The position numbers and the translations under genes are program-made. Shown here in pieces: positions 41,970 to 52,600 of a stretch of 64,000 nt of DNA; position 1 is the stretch's first letter, and the number at the start of each line of letters is the position of its first letter. The stretch covers positions 310,001-374,000 of the forward strand of contig NZ_QJGZ01000036.1 in the NCBI RefSeq assembly GCF_003254585.1. The letters run 5' to 3'. The stretch is from Flavobacterium sharifuzzamanii (GTDB taxonomy: Bacteria; Bacteroidota; Bacteroidia; Flavobacteriales; Flavobacteriaceae). Below the pieces are notes generated by a model, which searched no databases, had not been told where the DNA came from, and saw only the letters and a program-made list of their open reading frames with translations.

Positions 41970-43043
41970 ATGAGAAAGATTAAATACAAGAAAGGACGCA
42001 AGCTGCAACATATTACTTTAGAGTACACTGGCACGCATAGAGAGCACGAAACAGAGATGCAGCTTTTTGTATATAATGACGCAGATGTTGTCGAATACGA
42101 TAAGTTTACTGTCTTGGCTCTAAATTCTTGTTTTGATTACACAAAAAATAATTGGCTCAATATTCATGGACTTCATGATATTAATCTTATAAAAACGATT
42201 GGTGCTCATTTTAAGTTAGATGATTTTCTTCTTGCTGATATTTTAAATACTACCAAAAGAACCAAATTAGAAGATCAGCAAGAGATTTTGTTCTTCAATA
42301 TAAAATCACTTCTTCCTTCTGAATATTCGGATAATATTAGTGTTGAACAATTAAGCTTTATTTTGAAAGACGGAATCTTAATTTCTTTTCAAGAAAAACG
42401 AAGCGACTTCTTTACGCATATCCGAGAACGTTTACGTACGCATGCAGGAATAGTTAGAACCAAAAAGGTAGATTATCTCTTGTATTTGCTTTTAGACGCT
42501 GTAATGGAAAATTTCTACATTACGTTGGAAGATGAAGAAGATAAAATCGAAGACTTAATCAATTTGACTAAAAAAGAGGCTAAACCAGTTATTTTGGAGA
42601 AAATTGAAAATCATCGTGATAATTTGAATTTCTTAAAACGTTCTATTGTGCCACTTCGAGATTCACTTTATTATTTGAAAACGAAGAAAGATGATGACGA
42701 AGATAATGGTTTAATCCAGAAGGAAACTTTTAACTTCTTTATTAGACTACATCAAAAAAGCTTGGAGCTTTTGGATCAAATAGAATCAGATATGAGCGCT
42801 TTAGAGAGTGCTTCTAATTTTTATTTTTCGGAACAAAGCCGAAAAATGAATGAAATCATGAAAACGCTGACCATTATATCAGCTATATTTATTCCGCTTA
42901 CTTTTATAGTTGGAGTGTACGGAATGAACTTTGAAAACATGCCAGAACTCAAAATGCAGAATGGCTATTTTATAGTCATGGGCGTAATGTTTTTGCTGGT
43001 AATTGCCCTAATCATTTATTTCAAAAAACGACGTTGGTTCTAG
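41970..43043 (+). CDS. corA: CorA-type Mg2+/Co2+ transporter
   Basis: 357 aa. A large cytoplasmic N-terminal domain with long helices is followed by two C-terminal transmembrane segments. The signature GMN follows the first (YGMNFENMPEL), the selectivity loop of CorA channels. It should carry divalent cations through a pentamer. A basic tail (FKKRRWF) ends the protein. No Mg riboswitch was seen upstream. Confidence 0.94.
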   Translation: MRKIKYKKGRKLQHITLEYTGTHREHETEMQLFVYNDADVVEYDKFTVLALNSCFDYTKNNWLNIHGLHDINLIKTIGAHFKLDDFLLADILNTTKRTKLEDQQEILFFNIKSLLPSEYSDNISVEQLSFILKDGILISFQEKRSDFFTHIRERLRTHAGIVRTKKVDYLLYLLLDAVMENFYITLEDEEDKIEDLINLTKKEAKPVILEKIENHRDNLNFLKRSIVPLRDSLYYLKTKKDDDEDNGLIQKETFNFFIRLHQKSLELLDQIESDMSALESASNFYFSEQSRKMNEIMKTLTIISAIFIPLTFIVGVYGMNFENMPELKMQNGYFIVMGVMFLLVIALIIYFKKRRWF

Positions 43044-43055
43044 TCCTGTTTCACA

Positions 43056-43083
43056 TTTGAAAAACTTGATTTTTGTAAATTTG
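43056..43083 (+). promoter_or_regulatory. Bacteroidota-type promoter of pta
   Basis: TTTG (43056-43059), 16 nt, TAAATTTG (43076-43083), 24 nt upstream of the ATG. Both boxes fit; the spacer is slightly short. Confidence 0.5.
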
Positions 43084-43107
43084 GTATTTAGAATAAAATA
43101 AATAATT

Positions 43108-45201
43108 ATGAGTAAAGCAATATATATAGCCACTAGTGACCATAATAGCGGTAAATCAATTATCACGCTCGGGTTGATGAGTATCTTAATTGGTAAAACT
43201 GCCAAAGTAGGGTATTTTAGACCTATAATTGAAGATTTTGTCGATGGTGAAGTAGATAATCATATCGAGACCGTTTTGTCGTATTTTAACCTTGATATTG
43301 CGTTTGAAGATGCTTATGCTATTACCAAAAGCAGATTAATCAAGAAAAAAAATAAAGGTAAAATAGGAGAGGTTCTGGATCTGATTATTGAGAAGTATAA
43401 AAAACTGGAAGAACGATTTGATTTTGTTTTGGTTGAAGGAACCAGCTTTACGGGAGAAGGAACTTCAATCGAATTAGATCTGAATGTTTTGATTGCCAAA
43501 AACCTCGGAATTCCAACTATAATTGTCGGTTCTGGAGTTGGTAAAACCTTAGAAGAACTTTTAGATAGTTTGTATTTAGTTTATGATTCCTTTAAAGTAA
43601 AAGAGGTTGAAGTTTTATCTGTTTTTGCGAATAAAGTACAGCCCGAGAATATTGAACTGGTGACAAAAAGTTTGCAAAAAAGTTTGCCATCAAATGTTTT
43701 AATAAATACAATTCCGCTTATTTCGAGTTTGAATAATCCAACCATGCAGGAAATTGTAAACGAATTGAATGCCAAAGTTTTGTTTGGAGAAAATTATCTG
43801 AATAACGAGATCGGACATTACAGTGTTGGGGCAATGCAACTTCATAATTATTTGGTGCATCTGCACAATAATGCTCTTGTAATTACTCCAGGAGATCGTT
43901 CAGATATCATTTTAGGAGCATTACAGGCAAATGAATCGGCAAATTACCCGACGATTTCAGGAATTATCCTGACAGGAAATATTGTTCCAGAAGAAAGTAT
44001 TTTAAAGCTTATTGAAGGACTTTCGGCGATTGTTCCGATTATTGCTGTAGATGGAGGGACTTACCACATTACAAATAAAATAGGCTCTATAAAATCGGAG
44101 ATTTACGCCAACAATACGCATAAGATTGAAACCTCAATTAATACTTTTGAAAAGTACGTCGAAATTGAAGCTTTATCGCAAAGAGTAATTACTTTTCAGC
44201 CTGAAGGTATGACGCCAAAAATGTTTCAGTACAACATGGTTAAAAGAGCCAAACAGCACAGAAAACATATTGTATTGCCAGAAGGAAACGATGACCGAAT
44301 TATTACAGCAGCATCAAGATTATTGGACATGGATGTGGTAGATATTTCGATTATTGGAGATAAAAAACAAATAGAAAGTAAAGTTGCGGAACTTGGACTT
44401 ACATTTGACTTTTCTAAAGTAAACATCATTAATCCGATCGAATCTGAAATGTATGAGGATTATGCTAATACGTACTACGAGCTTAGAAAAGCCAAAAACG
44501 TAAGTATTACAATGGCAAGAGATTTAATGGAAGATGTTTCGTATTTCGGAACCATGATGGTGTACAAAGACCATGCAGACGGAATGGTTTCTGGAGCGGC
44601 TCACACTACACAGCATACGATTTTACCAGCACTACAATTCATTAAAACTAAACCTAATTCATCTGTAGTTTCGTCTGTATTCTTTATGTGTCTTGAAGAT
44701 AGGGTTTCTGTTTTTGGAGATTGCGCTATTAATCCAAATCCAACAGCAGAACAATTGGCAGAAATTGCAATTTCCTCAGCAGAATCGAGTTTGGCATTCG
44801 GAATTGAACCAAAAATAGCAATGCTTTCTTATTCTTCTGGATCATCAGGAAAAGGAGATGAGGTTGATAAAGTTAGAACTGCGACAGCAATTGTAAAAGA
44901 AAAAAGACCAGATTTAAAAATCGAAGGGCCAATTCAGTATGATGCAGCAGTCGATCTTAGTGTTGGAAAAAGCAAAATGCCAGATTCAGAAGTGGCAGGA
45001 CAAGCAAGCGTATTGATTTTCCCTGATTTAAATACAGGAAATAATACATATAAAGCCGTTCAGAGAGAAACGGGAGCTTTGGCAATTGGTCCAATGCTAC
45101 AAGGTTTAAACAAGCCTGTAAACGACTTAAGTCGTGGCTGTACTGTGGATGATATTATCAACACAGTTGTCATTACAGCAATCCAAGCACAAGGAATGTA
45201 A
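43108..45201 (+). CDS. pta: Phosphate acetyltransferase
   Basis: Interconverts acetyl-CoA and acetyl phosphate. 697 aa, the long form: an N-terminal P-loop BioD-like domain (TSDHNSGKSIITLGL), a middle DRTGG-type domain, and the C-terminal catalytic PTA domain (about residues 370-697) with VLPEGNDDRI, SGAAHTT and GPMLQGLNKPVNDLSRG. With ackA 163 nt downstream it forms the acetate overflow or ATP-yielding pathway. Confidence 0.96.
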   Translation: MSKAIYIATSDHNSGKSIITLGLMSILIGKTAKVGYFRPIIEDFVDGEVDNHIETVLSYFNLDIAFEDAYAITKSRLIKKKNKGKIGEVLDLIIEKYKKLEERFDFVLVEGTSFTGEGTSIELDLNVLIAKNLGIPTIIVGSGVGKTLEELLDSLYLVYDSFKVKEVEVLSVFANKVQPENIELVTKSLQKSLPSNVLINTIPLISSLNNPTMQEIVNELNAKVLFGENYLNNEIGHYSVGAMQLHNYLVHLHNNALVITPGDRSDIILGALQANESANYPTISGIILTGNIVPEESILKLIEGLSAIVPIIAVDGGTYHITNKIGSIKSEIYANNTHKIETSINTFEKYVEIEALSQRVITFQPEGMTPKMFQYNMVKRAKQHRKHIVLPEGNDDRIITAASRLLDMDVVDISIIGDKKQIESKVAELGLTFDFSKVNIINPIESEMYEDYANTYYELRKAKNVSITMARDLMEDVSYFGTMMVYKDHADGMVSGAAHTTQHTILPALQFIKTKPNSSVVSSVFFMCLEDRVSVFGDCAINPNPTAEQLAEIAISSAESSLAFGIEPKIAMLSYSSGSSGKGDEVDKVRTATAIVKEKRPDLKIEGPIQYDAAVDLSVGKSKMPDSEVAGQASVLIFPDLNTGNNTYKAVQRETGALAIGPMLQGLNKPVNDLSRGCTVDDIINTVVITAIQAQGM

Positions 45202-45311
45202 ATAATTGTGAATTGTTAATGGTAAATTATGAATTTACTTTGCCTTAAAATTTGCTTTTATTTCAATTTTAATTCGAGATATAAAAATTATAAAATAAAA
45301 AGTTTTGAGTC

Positions 45312-45358
45312 TTAAAAAAAACTCAACACCTTAGAAACTTAGCATCTTAGTACCTTTA
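45312..45358. repeat. CTTAG-type short interspersed repeat
   Basis: CACCTTAGAAA, CTTAGCAT and CTTAGTACC in the pta-ackA spacer, immediately before the ackA start. Confidence 0.6.
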
Positions 45359-45364
45359 AAAAAA

Positions 45365-46549
45365 ATGAAAATACTAATTATAAATTCAGGGAGTTCTTCA
45401 ATTAAATACCAATTAATGGTAATGCCAGAAAACGAAGTAATCTGTTCTGGAATGATTGACCGAATTGGCTTAGAAACTTCAAATATTACTTTTAAAACTG
45501 CTGTTGCTTCACGAGAAGAAACGCTTGCGATTCCGAACCATAAAATAGGTTTGCAGAAAGTAGCCAATATGCTTTTAGATCCTGAAAAAGGAGTAATTAA
45601 ATCGACTTCAGAGATTGCTGCTGTCGGGCATCGCGTAGTGCATGGCGGAAGCGATTTTAGCGCAACAGTAAAAATTGATGAAAAAGTTAAGGAAAAAATC
45701 AAACAGCTTTTTGAATTGGCGCCTTTGCACAATCCTGCCAATTTAGAAGGAATTAATGTGGCGGAAGAAATATTTAGTTCTGCAGAACAAATTGCTGTTT
45801 TTGATACTGCCTTTCATCAGACTATGCCAGAAGTAGCATATAAATATGCGATTCCGAATTATCTTTTAACAGAAAACAAAGTACGTGTTTACGGTTTTCA
45901 TGGAACGAGCCACAAATATGTTTCTGAAAAAGCAATTAATTATTTAAAAGATAATTCTAAAATAATTACCATTCATTTAGGAAATGGCTGCAGTATGGCT
46001 GCAGTGAAAAACGGAAAATGTATTGATACTTCAATGGGGTTTTCACCTTCAAACGGTTTGATTATGGGAACCCGTGCCGGTGATATTGACCAGTCTGTTG
46101 TTTTTTATATGATTAAAAATTTGGGGTATACTCCAGACGAAGTAAATGCTGTTTTGTTGAAACAAAGCGGTATGCTTGGGCTTACAGGTTACAGTGATTT
46201 GCGTGATATTGAAGCGGAAGCTGAAAAAGGAAACAAAGACTGTCAATTGGCATTACAAATGAATGCTTATAGAATTAGAAAAACAATTGGAGCTTATGCC
46301 GCAGCTCTGAATGGATTAAATGCAATTGTTTTTACTGCAGGAATTGGAGAAAACTCATCTTATATGCGTAATTTGATTTGTACCGATATGGATTATTTCG
46401 GAATTGAAATTGACACAGGAAAAAATGAACTGCGTTCTAAAGAATTAAGAGAAATAAATTCGGAAAAATCTATTGTAAAAGTTTTGGTTGTTCCAACGGA
46501 CGAAGAATATGAAATTGCAAATCAGGTTTTTCAATTGCTTGAAAATTAG
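45365..46549 (+). CDS. ackA: Acetate kinase
   Basis: Makes ATP and acetate from acetyl phosphate. 394 aa. Acetokinase signatures are intact: LIINSGSSSIKYQL at the N-terminus and MGFSPSNGLIMGTRAGDID, with FHGTSHKYVS and the late VFTAGIGENS. Followed by a terminator, so pta-ackA is a closed unit. Confidence 0.97.
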   Translation: MKILIINSGSSSIKYQLMVMPENEVICSGMIDRIGLETSNITFKTAVASREETLAIPNHKIGLQKVANMLLDPEKGVIKSTSEIAAVGHRVVHGGSDFSATVKIDEKVKEKIKQLFELAPLHNPANLEGINVAEEIFSSAEQIAVFDTAFHQTMPEVAYKYAIPNYLLTENKVRVYGFHGTSHKYVSEKAINYLKDNSKIITIHLGNGCSMAAVKNGKCIDTSMGFSPSNGLIMGTRAGDIDQSVVFYMIKNLGYTPDEVNAVLLKQSGMLGLTGYSDLRDIEAEAEKGNKDCQLALQMNAYRIRKTIGAYAAALNGLNAIVFTAGIGENSSYMRNLICTDMDYFGIEIDTGKNELRSKELREINSEKSIVKVLVVPTDEEYEIANQVFQLLEN

Positions 46550-46573
46550 AATATTTTATCCTAACTAAATTAC

Positions 46574-46600
46574 AGGCTCCTTTCTTATGGAGCCTTTTTT
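46574..46600 (+). terminator. Terminator after ackA
   Basis: AGGCTCC, loop TTTCTTAT, GGAGCCTTTTTT; it separates ackA from the regulator of the following locus. Confidence 0.85.
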
Positions 46601-46627
46601 ATGCTTTCAGTTTAAGTTTTTTGTCAG

Positions 46628-46635
46628 TATCTTTG
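46628..46635 (+). promoter_or_regulatory. -7 promoter box of the PUL regulator
   Basis: TATCTTTG matches TAnnTTTG. It overlaps the TTG at 46621, so initiation there would lie upstream of the transcript; the next TTG at 46654 fits. Confidence 0.45.
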
Positions 46636-46653
46636 AATTTAAAAAATAATATC

Positions 46654-49398
46654 TTGAAATCGATAATTTTAAAATCCGTTTTCTTCTTTTTCATCGCTTT
46701 ACAACTTCAAGCACAAGAATTACTTCCCTTTGTTGAAAATTACAGTAAATCTGATTATCAGGGAGATAATCAAATTTGGAATGTTGTGCAAGGAAACGAT
46801 AATGCCATGTATTTTGCAAATAACCATTATTTGCTTCGTTACGACGGCGTAAAATGGGAAAAATATACACTTCCAAATAAAACTATTATTCGATCAATTC
46901 TGATTGAAGGAGATAAAATATATTCTGGGTCATATAAAGAATTTGGTTATTGGTACAGAAAAGATGGTACCATGCATTATGTTTCTATTACCAAAAATCT
47001 CAGATTATTTGATGAAAAAGATAATGAAGAGATTTGGAAAATTTTCAGATTTAATGGCTCTCTCTATTTTCAATCTTTTAATGATGTTTTTATTTATAAT
47101 GGAAAAACAGTTAAGAAAATTAAGTTTCCTTTTCTTATTTCATATTGTTTTGGAGTAGATAAAAATTTATACGTTGCTTCTGTTAAAGATGGAATTTATA
47201 AAATGAACGGTAAGTACATTTCCAATCCAAAAGGATGGGATGTTTTAAAAAATACCGTTGTTCACGCTATAGAAAAGTTTCAAAATACGACTTATATTTT
47301 TACACAAAAAAAAGGTGTTTTCATTGTAGAAAAAAATGGATTGAGAAGCTGGGAACATCCAATAAATGAAACTTTAAAAGCTGCAACCATCAACGTGGCA
47401 AAATTTGTCAAAAATGATAAGCTGATTATTGGAACTGGAAATCGCGGAATTTACATTTTAGATTTGAAAAATAATTCCTATAAAAATATTGAGCGCAATA
47501 ATGTTTTAATGAATAATTCGGTCCTGAGTATAGGATTGGATAAAGAAAACGATTTGTGGGTTGGTTTAGATAATGGCATTGCTCATATTGAGGTTAATTC
47601 TCCTATTTCTTTCTTTTATGATAATTCTGGTCTTTTAGGTTCTGTTTACGCTGTAGCGGCAATTAATAAAGGTTATTTAATTGCATCAAATCACGGTATT
47701 TTTGAGTATAGTGCAGGGAAATTTAATATGATGCCTACTACGCAAGGGCAAGGCTGGAATATTTCTCTAATTGATGGAAAATATATTATTGGTCATAATG
47801 ATGGTACTTTTTCATACGAAAATAATACTCTAACGAAAATAAATGGTGTTAGCGGAGGCTGGAATATGTCTAAAAGTAGTATCAACAATACTTATTTTCA
47901 ATCGACTTATAGCGGTATTTTAGTTTATGATGATCCATCAAACATGTCCCATTATAAGATTATCAAAGATCTGGCAAAACCTATAAAGTATGTTGCTCAA
48001 AACAAGAAAAATGAAATTTGGGCTGCCGATAACTATCGTGGCTTGTACCGTGTTTTGCTAGATGATAATTATAATACATTAAAAGTTGAAAATGTCACGC
48101 AGCAAAGCAAAATACAAAATGATTTTGGAATAAAGATTTTTGAGTTTAGAAAAGAAATACTTTTTCTAATTAATAACTCTTGGTACACATATAATTCTAT
48201 ATCTAATAAATTGGAAGAAAATGAATTGTTTAATACAAATTTCAGAAATGTAACAGATGTAGTTTCCATAGACGAAGATCATTTTATGGTTTTGCAAAAT
48301 GGAATCTTGTATCATATTTATGCTCAAGGAAACAAATTCGTCTGGAATATTATTCAGGAGAAATATTATAAAGGAAAATTGATTAATGAAAATCTAAGAA
48401 TTTTCAAAAAGGACAATTATTATTTGTTTAATCTAGATGACGGTTTTATTTCTCTTAAACTCGAATACGAAAACAAACAAAATTCAGAAGTAAAAATTGA
48501 AGCATTTAGTAATGATGTTTTAGTTCCGAGCGAAGAGAAAATTAAATTCAATACCGAATTAAAGATTAATGTTATTTCCGGAATTTATGGAGCGAGTAAG
48601 CCAAATTTATTTTATAAGCTAGACAAAGAAAAAGATTTCATTCCAATTTCAGACGGATTGATTGTTTTGAATAATTTGAGCAGTGGTTATCATGCAGTAG
48701 AAATATTCAAACACGATGGAGCTACTTATGATGCAGTTTCCTCGTATAAATTTAAAGTTGCCGAACCTTGGTATTTTTCATTTTGGATGATTTTGCTGTA
48801 TTTTCTAGTTATTGGAGCAGTTTTATTCTTTTATTATAAATGGAACAAACTTCGTTATATGCAAAAATTAAAATTGCAGGCTGAAGAATTAAAACATCAA
48901 AGAGAAATTCTTGAAATGGAATTGAAAAAAGAAAACGAACTTAATATCCAAGAATACGAAAAACACATTTTGGAATTAGAATTGCAGGCAAAATCTTCTG
49001 AAGTTGCTGGCAAATCATTATCAATTGCCAAACAAACTGAAATGATTGATAAAATTCAAGGTATTTTGGAAAGTGAAAAAGACTTCAGTAAACTTAAAAA
49101 TGAAATTAGAAAAGCTATTAAGATTAATGAAGTAAATAAACACGAATGGGAAACATTTGAAACCAATTTGAATCAAATTCATAATGAGTTTATTATTAAT
49201 CTGTCTAAAAAATATCCGCACCTAACTCCAAAGGATATCAAACTATGTGTTTATCTTAAAATGAATCTTTCTTCTAAGGAAATTGCTCCTATGATGAATA
49301 TATCATTTAGAGGCGTAGAACTGCATAGATATCGCCTTAGAAAGAAGCTAAACCTTACTCAGGACGAAAATCTATCTAAGTTTTTATTAACTCTGTAA
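46654..49398 (+). CDS. Membrane-spanning one-component regulator (propeller sensor, Y_Y_Y, LuxR-type HTH)
   Basis: 914 aa from the TTG at 46654; no ATG is available, and this start gives a signal-type N-terminus (KSIILKSVFFFFIALQLQAQ). A long periplasmic region has two-component-regulator propeller repeats (DNQIWNVVQGNDN, ENDLWVGLDNG), then a triple-tyrosine (Y_Y_Y)-like domain, one transmembrane segment (about residues 707-727), a cytoplasmic coiled coil, and a C-terminal LuxR-like HTH (LSSKEIAPMMNISFRGVELH). There is no kinase or receiver domain. It should sense a glycan outside and act directly at DNA. It precedes SusC/SusD in the same orientation. Confidence 0.88.
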   Translation: MKSIILKSVFFFFIALQLQAQELLPFVENYSKSDYQGDNQIWNVVQGNDNAMYFANNHYLLRYDGVKWEKYTLPNKTIIRSILIEGDKIYSGSYKEFGYWYRKDGTMHYVSITKNLRLFDEKDNEEIWKIFRFNGSLYFQSFNDVFIYNGKTVKKIKFPFLISYCFGVDKNLYVASVKDGIYKMNGKYISNPKGWDVLKNTVVHAIEKFQNTTYIFTQKKGVFIVEKNGLRSWEHPINETLKAATINVAKFVKNDKLIIGTGNRGIYILDLKNNSYKNIERNNVLMNNSVLSIGLDKENDLWVGLDNGIAHIEVNSPISFFYDNSGLLGSVYAVAAINKGYLIASNHGIFEYSAGKFNMMPTTQGQGWNISLIDGKYIIGHNDGTFSYENNTLTKINGVSGGWNMSKSSINNTYFQSTYSGILVYDDPSNMSHYKIIKDLAKPIKYVAQNKKNEIWAADNYRGLYRVLLDDNYNTLKVENVTQQSKIQNDFGIKIFEFRKEILFLINNSWYTYNSISNKLEENELFNTNFRNVTDVVSIDEDHFMVLQNGILYHIYAQGNKFVWNIIQEKYYKGKLINENLRIFKKDNYYLFNLDDGFISLKLEYENKQNSEVKIEAFSNDVLVPSEEKIKFNTELKINVISGIYGASKPNLFYKLDKEKDFIPISDGLIVLNNLSSGYHAVEIFKHDGATYDAVSSYKFKVAEPWYFSFWMILLYFLVIGAVLFFYYKWNKLRYMQKLKLQAEELKHQREILEMELKKENELNIQEYEKHILELELQAKSSEVAGKSLSIAKQTEMIDKIQGILESEKDFSKLKNEIRKAIKINEVNKHEWETFETNLNQIHNEFIINLSKKYPHLTPKDIKLCVYLKMNLSSKEIAPMMNISFRGVELHRYRLRKKLNLTQDENLSKFLLTL

Positions 49399-49459
49399 GA
49401 TTCCATTTTATTTTTTACAGAATTTATATTTTTCCATATCATTTTTTATATAATTACGA

Positions 49460-49586
49460 TACATCATTACTACATCATAATGTTATGTTAAACGAATTTT
49501 ATTAACATTTATAGTGTTGATAATCATTGTTATAGGATTAAATTTTAACACATTGATGTAGCTATGTTGTAGTGGTGTTTGATGTA
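49460..49586 (+). promoter_or_regulatory. Repeated TGATGTA sites upstream of susC
   Basis: The heptamer TGATGTA occurs four times: on the minus strand at 49460-49466 and 49471-49477 (11 nt apart, about one helical turn) and on the plus strand at 49554-49560 and 49580-49586. An inverted repeat TTGTAGT/ACTACAA (49567-49573, 49586-49592) overlaps the last. Candidate binding sites for the preceding regulator; a weak promoter TTTG-N23-TTAATTTG ends at 49612. Confidence 0.45.
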
Positions 49587-49642
49587 CTACAACGTTGTAA
49601 TTGCTTAATTTGGCTCTACTAACTTAAACGATTACGTACTGT

Positions 49643-52600
49643 ATGAAAAATTTTATTTTTAGCTTTTTAGCGCTCTTGCTGCTGCCTACATATATGATGG
49701 GGCAAGCTCAAGCAATTAAAGGAAAAGTAGTAGACAGTAATGGAATGGGAATTCCAGGAGCAATTATCGCTTCAGCTGATGCTAGAGCTACTGCAGATGC
49801 AGATTTCGACGGAAACTTTACAATTAATGCAAAACCTGGAGATATTTTAAAAATCTCTATGTTAGGCTTTGATGCGGTTTCTGTACCGGCTACAGCCGCA
49901 CCAATGACAATTACCTTAAAAGAAGCGGGTGATACTGCTTTAAAAGAAGTAGTTGTAATTGGATACGGTACAAGAAAGAAAATTGATAATACTTCGGCGG
50001 TTAGCTCAATTAAGTCCGAAGAAATTACCAAAATGAAAGTAATGAATGCTTCACAAGCCATTCAAGGTAAAGCTGCAGGGGTTCAGGTATCTACTTCAGA
50101 TGCGCCAGGAAGTACACCTTCAGTTGTGATCAGGGGAGCTGGTACTGCATTAGGAGGAAGAAATCCTCTATATGTTGTAGATGGTATGCCTACTGACAAT
50201 ATTAATAACATTAATACTAATGATATTACATCTTACGAAGTATTAAAAGATGCTTCTTCATTAGCTATTTATGGTACCAGAGGTGCAAATGGTGTAATTA
50301 TGATTACAACCAAAGCAGGAAAAGGAAAACTTACTGTAGATGTTGAAAGTTTTGCAGGAGTTAGATCTCCGTTAAAAACTGTAAAAATGGCAAATGCTGA
50401 TGAGTATGTTCGTTACAGTAACGCCGCTTATAGCAACGATTTTCCACAAGGTAGATTCTCTGCTAATCAACCATATAACACAAATTGGTTAGACGCAATT
50501 ACAAGAACAGGGTCTTATACTCAGAACAATATTGCAATCTCAGGATCTTCAGAAAATGTAAAATACTTTTTTAGTGTTGGAAATTATGAAGAAAAAGGAA
50601 TTTTAAATGGTTCTGATTACGGACGTACGACATTCAGAAATAATAATGAGTTTAAGCTTTCTGAAAAAGTTAAGTTGAGCCAAAATTTTAGTGTAAGTAA
50701 TATTAAAAATACGCCAATGCCTTTGAGCGCATTTACAAATGCTTACAGACAATCACCATTAGTTCCTGTTCGTTATGCTGACGGTAAATATGGAGTGCCA
50801 TTTATTTCAAACGGAATAGTATCTGAAACGGGTACATCTTTTAATAATGTTGGAAACCCAGTAGCTCAATTAGATTATACAAATGAGCAACAGCAATCTG
50901 TAACTTTACAAGGTGGATTAAAATTAGATTGGGATATTCTTAAATCTTTGAAATTTACTTCACAATTCAACGGAGAGTTTTATACTTACAAACAGTATAA
51001 TTATGTAGACAATATAGCACTTTGGTTATCTGCTGATCCAACACGTGTGGTAGAAAAGTATCCTTCAGATTTAAATAAAAATACTTTAACAAGAAACAGA
51101 GATCAATATTTTAATTGGAACCTGTCTAACTATTTAACATATAATAAAGTATTTGCAGAAATTCACGATGTAGAAGTTACAGCTGGTATTGAGGCGAACG
51201 TGCAAGGTACTAGAGAAAAGTTAACTATTGACAGAAAGAATGTAAATGCAAATTCAAATTATTGGTCTTTAAAAGATGTTAATGTTGCAGGTACAGTTAC
51301 AGGTTTAAAAGATGAAGCTTTAAATGAAAGACGATTAGCATCTTATTTTGCTCGTTTTCAATATAAATTATTAGATAGATATTTAGTTACAGGTACTGTA
51401 AGACGTGATGGATCATCACAATTTGCTGAAGACAAACGTTGGGGGACATTCCCATCAGTTGGTTTAGGTTGGGTAGTTTCAAAAGAAAGCTTTTTAAGTA
51501 ATGTAGAGCCAATTAATTTATTAAAAATTAGAGGTTCTTGGGGTAGATTAGGAAATCAAAATGTACCTCTTAATACACAATTGTTAACTTCTGGATTGGA
51601 TTATTCAGGTTTAGGTTCAGGTACTACAATTAACTCTCAAGTAGATCCAAATTTATCTTGGGAAATAGTTGAAGAACTTTCAGGAGGTTTTGATTTTGAA
51701 GTATTGAACAGCAGATTAAAAGGATCATTTGATGTATATGATAAAAATACAACAAATACAATTTTAAATGTTAAACCTTATTCAACTTCTGGAATTACAC
51801 TAGCTACGCCTGCACATGTTGGAGAAGTATCTAATAAAGGTTATGAGATTTCTTTGCGTTGGGATGATAAAATTAACGACAACTTAAGTTACTGGGTAGG
51901 AGGAAATTTCTCTCATAATAAAAATGAACTTACTAGCCTTAAAAATGTTCAGTTAAATCCAATTATTGGAGGAAGTTTAGGAAATAGTCAAAATACTAAA
52001 ATCCTTGATAATACTTCTGTAGGCCAGCCATTAGGAAGTTTTTTCATGTATGAGTATGCAGGTGTTGACCCAACAAATGGTCAAATGTTATACTACAAAG
52101 CAGATGGGTCTAAAGTTGCTCAGACAGGGTTAGATGAACTTAAAGACAAAAAATATGTTGGTTCTCTTTTACCAACTTCTAATTATGGAGTTAGTCTAGG
52201 ATTGAATTACAAAAACATTGATTTTTCTGTTGATGGTTATGGAACAGGAGGAGCAAAAGTTTATAATGGAAAAAAAGCACAAAGATTTGGAGGAGAAAAT
52301 GTAGAAGCTACTATGGCTAATGGTTTTTGGACACCAACGAATACTACATCTTCAATTCCAGCACCTTCTAATTTAGTTCCTTATGCTTCAACATATTATT
52401 TAGAATCAGCGGACTTCTTTAGAATCAATAACATCACTTTAGGATATAAACTTCCATTAAGAGAAAACAACTTTATTAGCTATTGTAGATTATATGTAAA
52501 TGCAATTAACCCATTTATCACACAAAAATTCTCTGGATTTTCACCAGATGTAGTTTCTGATGGTAAGTTAGTTGAAGGTACTCAAGGTGTTGAGCTAGAT

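Noticed and set aside
45202..45364. Promoter or riboswitch before ackA
   Set aside because: Only A/T-rich DNA and a CTTAG repeat are visible; no conserved structure could be drawn.
46621..46653. TTG at 46621 as start of the regulator
   Set aside because: A TATCTTTG promoter box at 46628 overlaps it, and the TTG at 46654 gives a better signal peptide; neither is proven.
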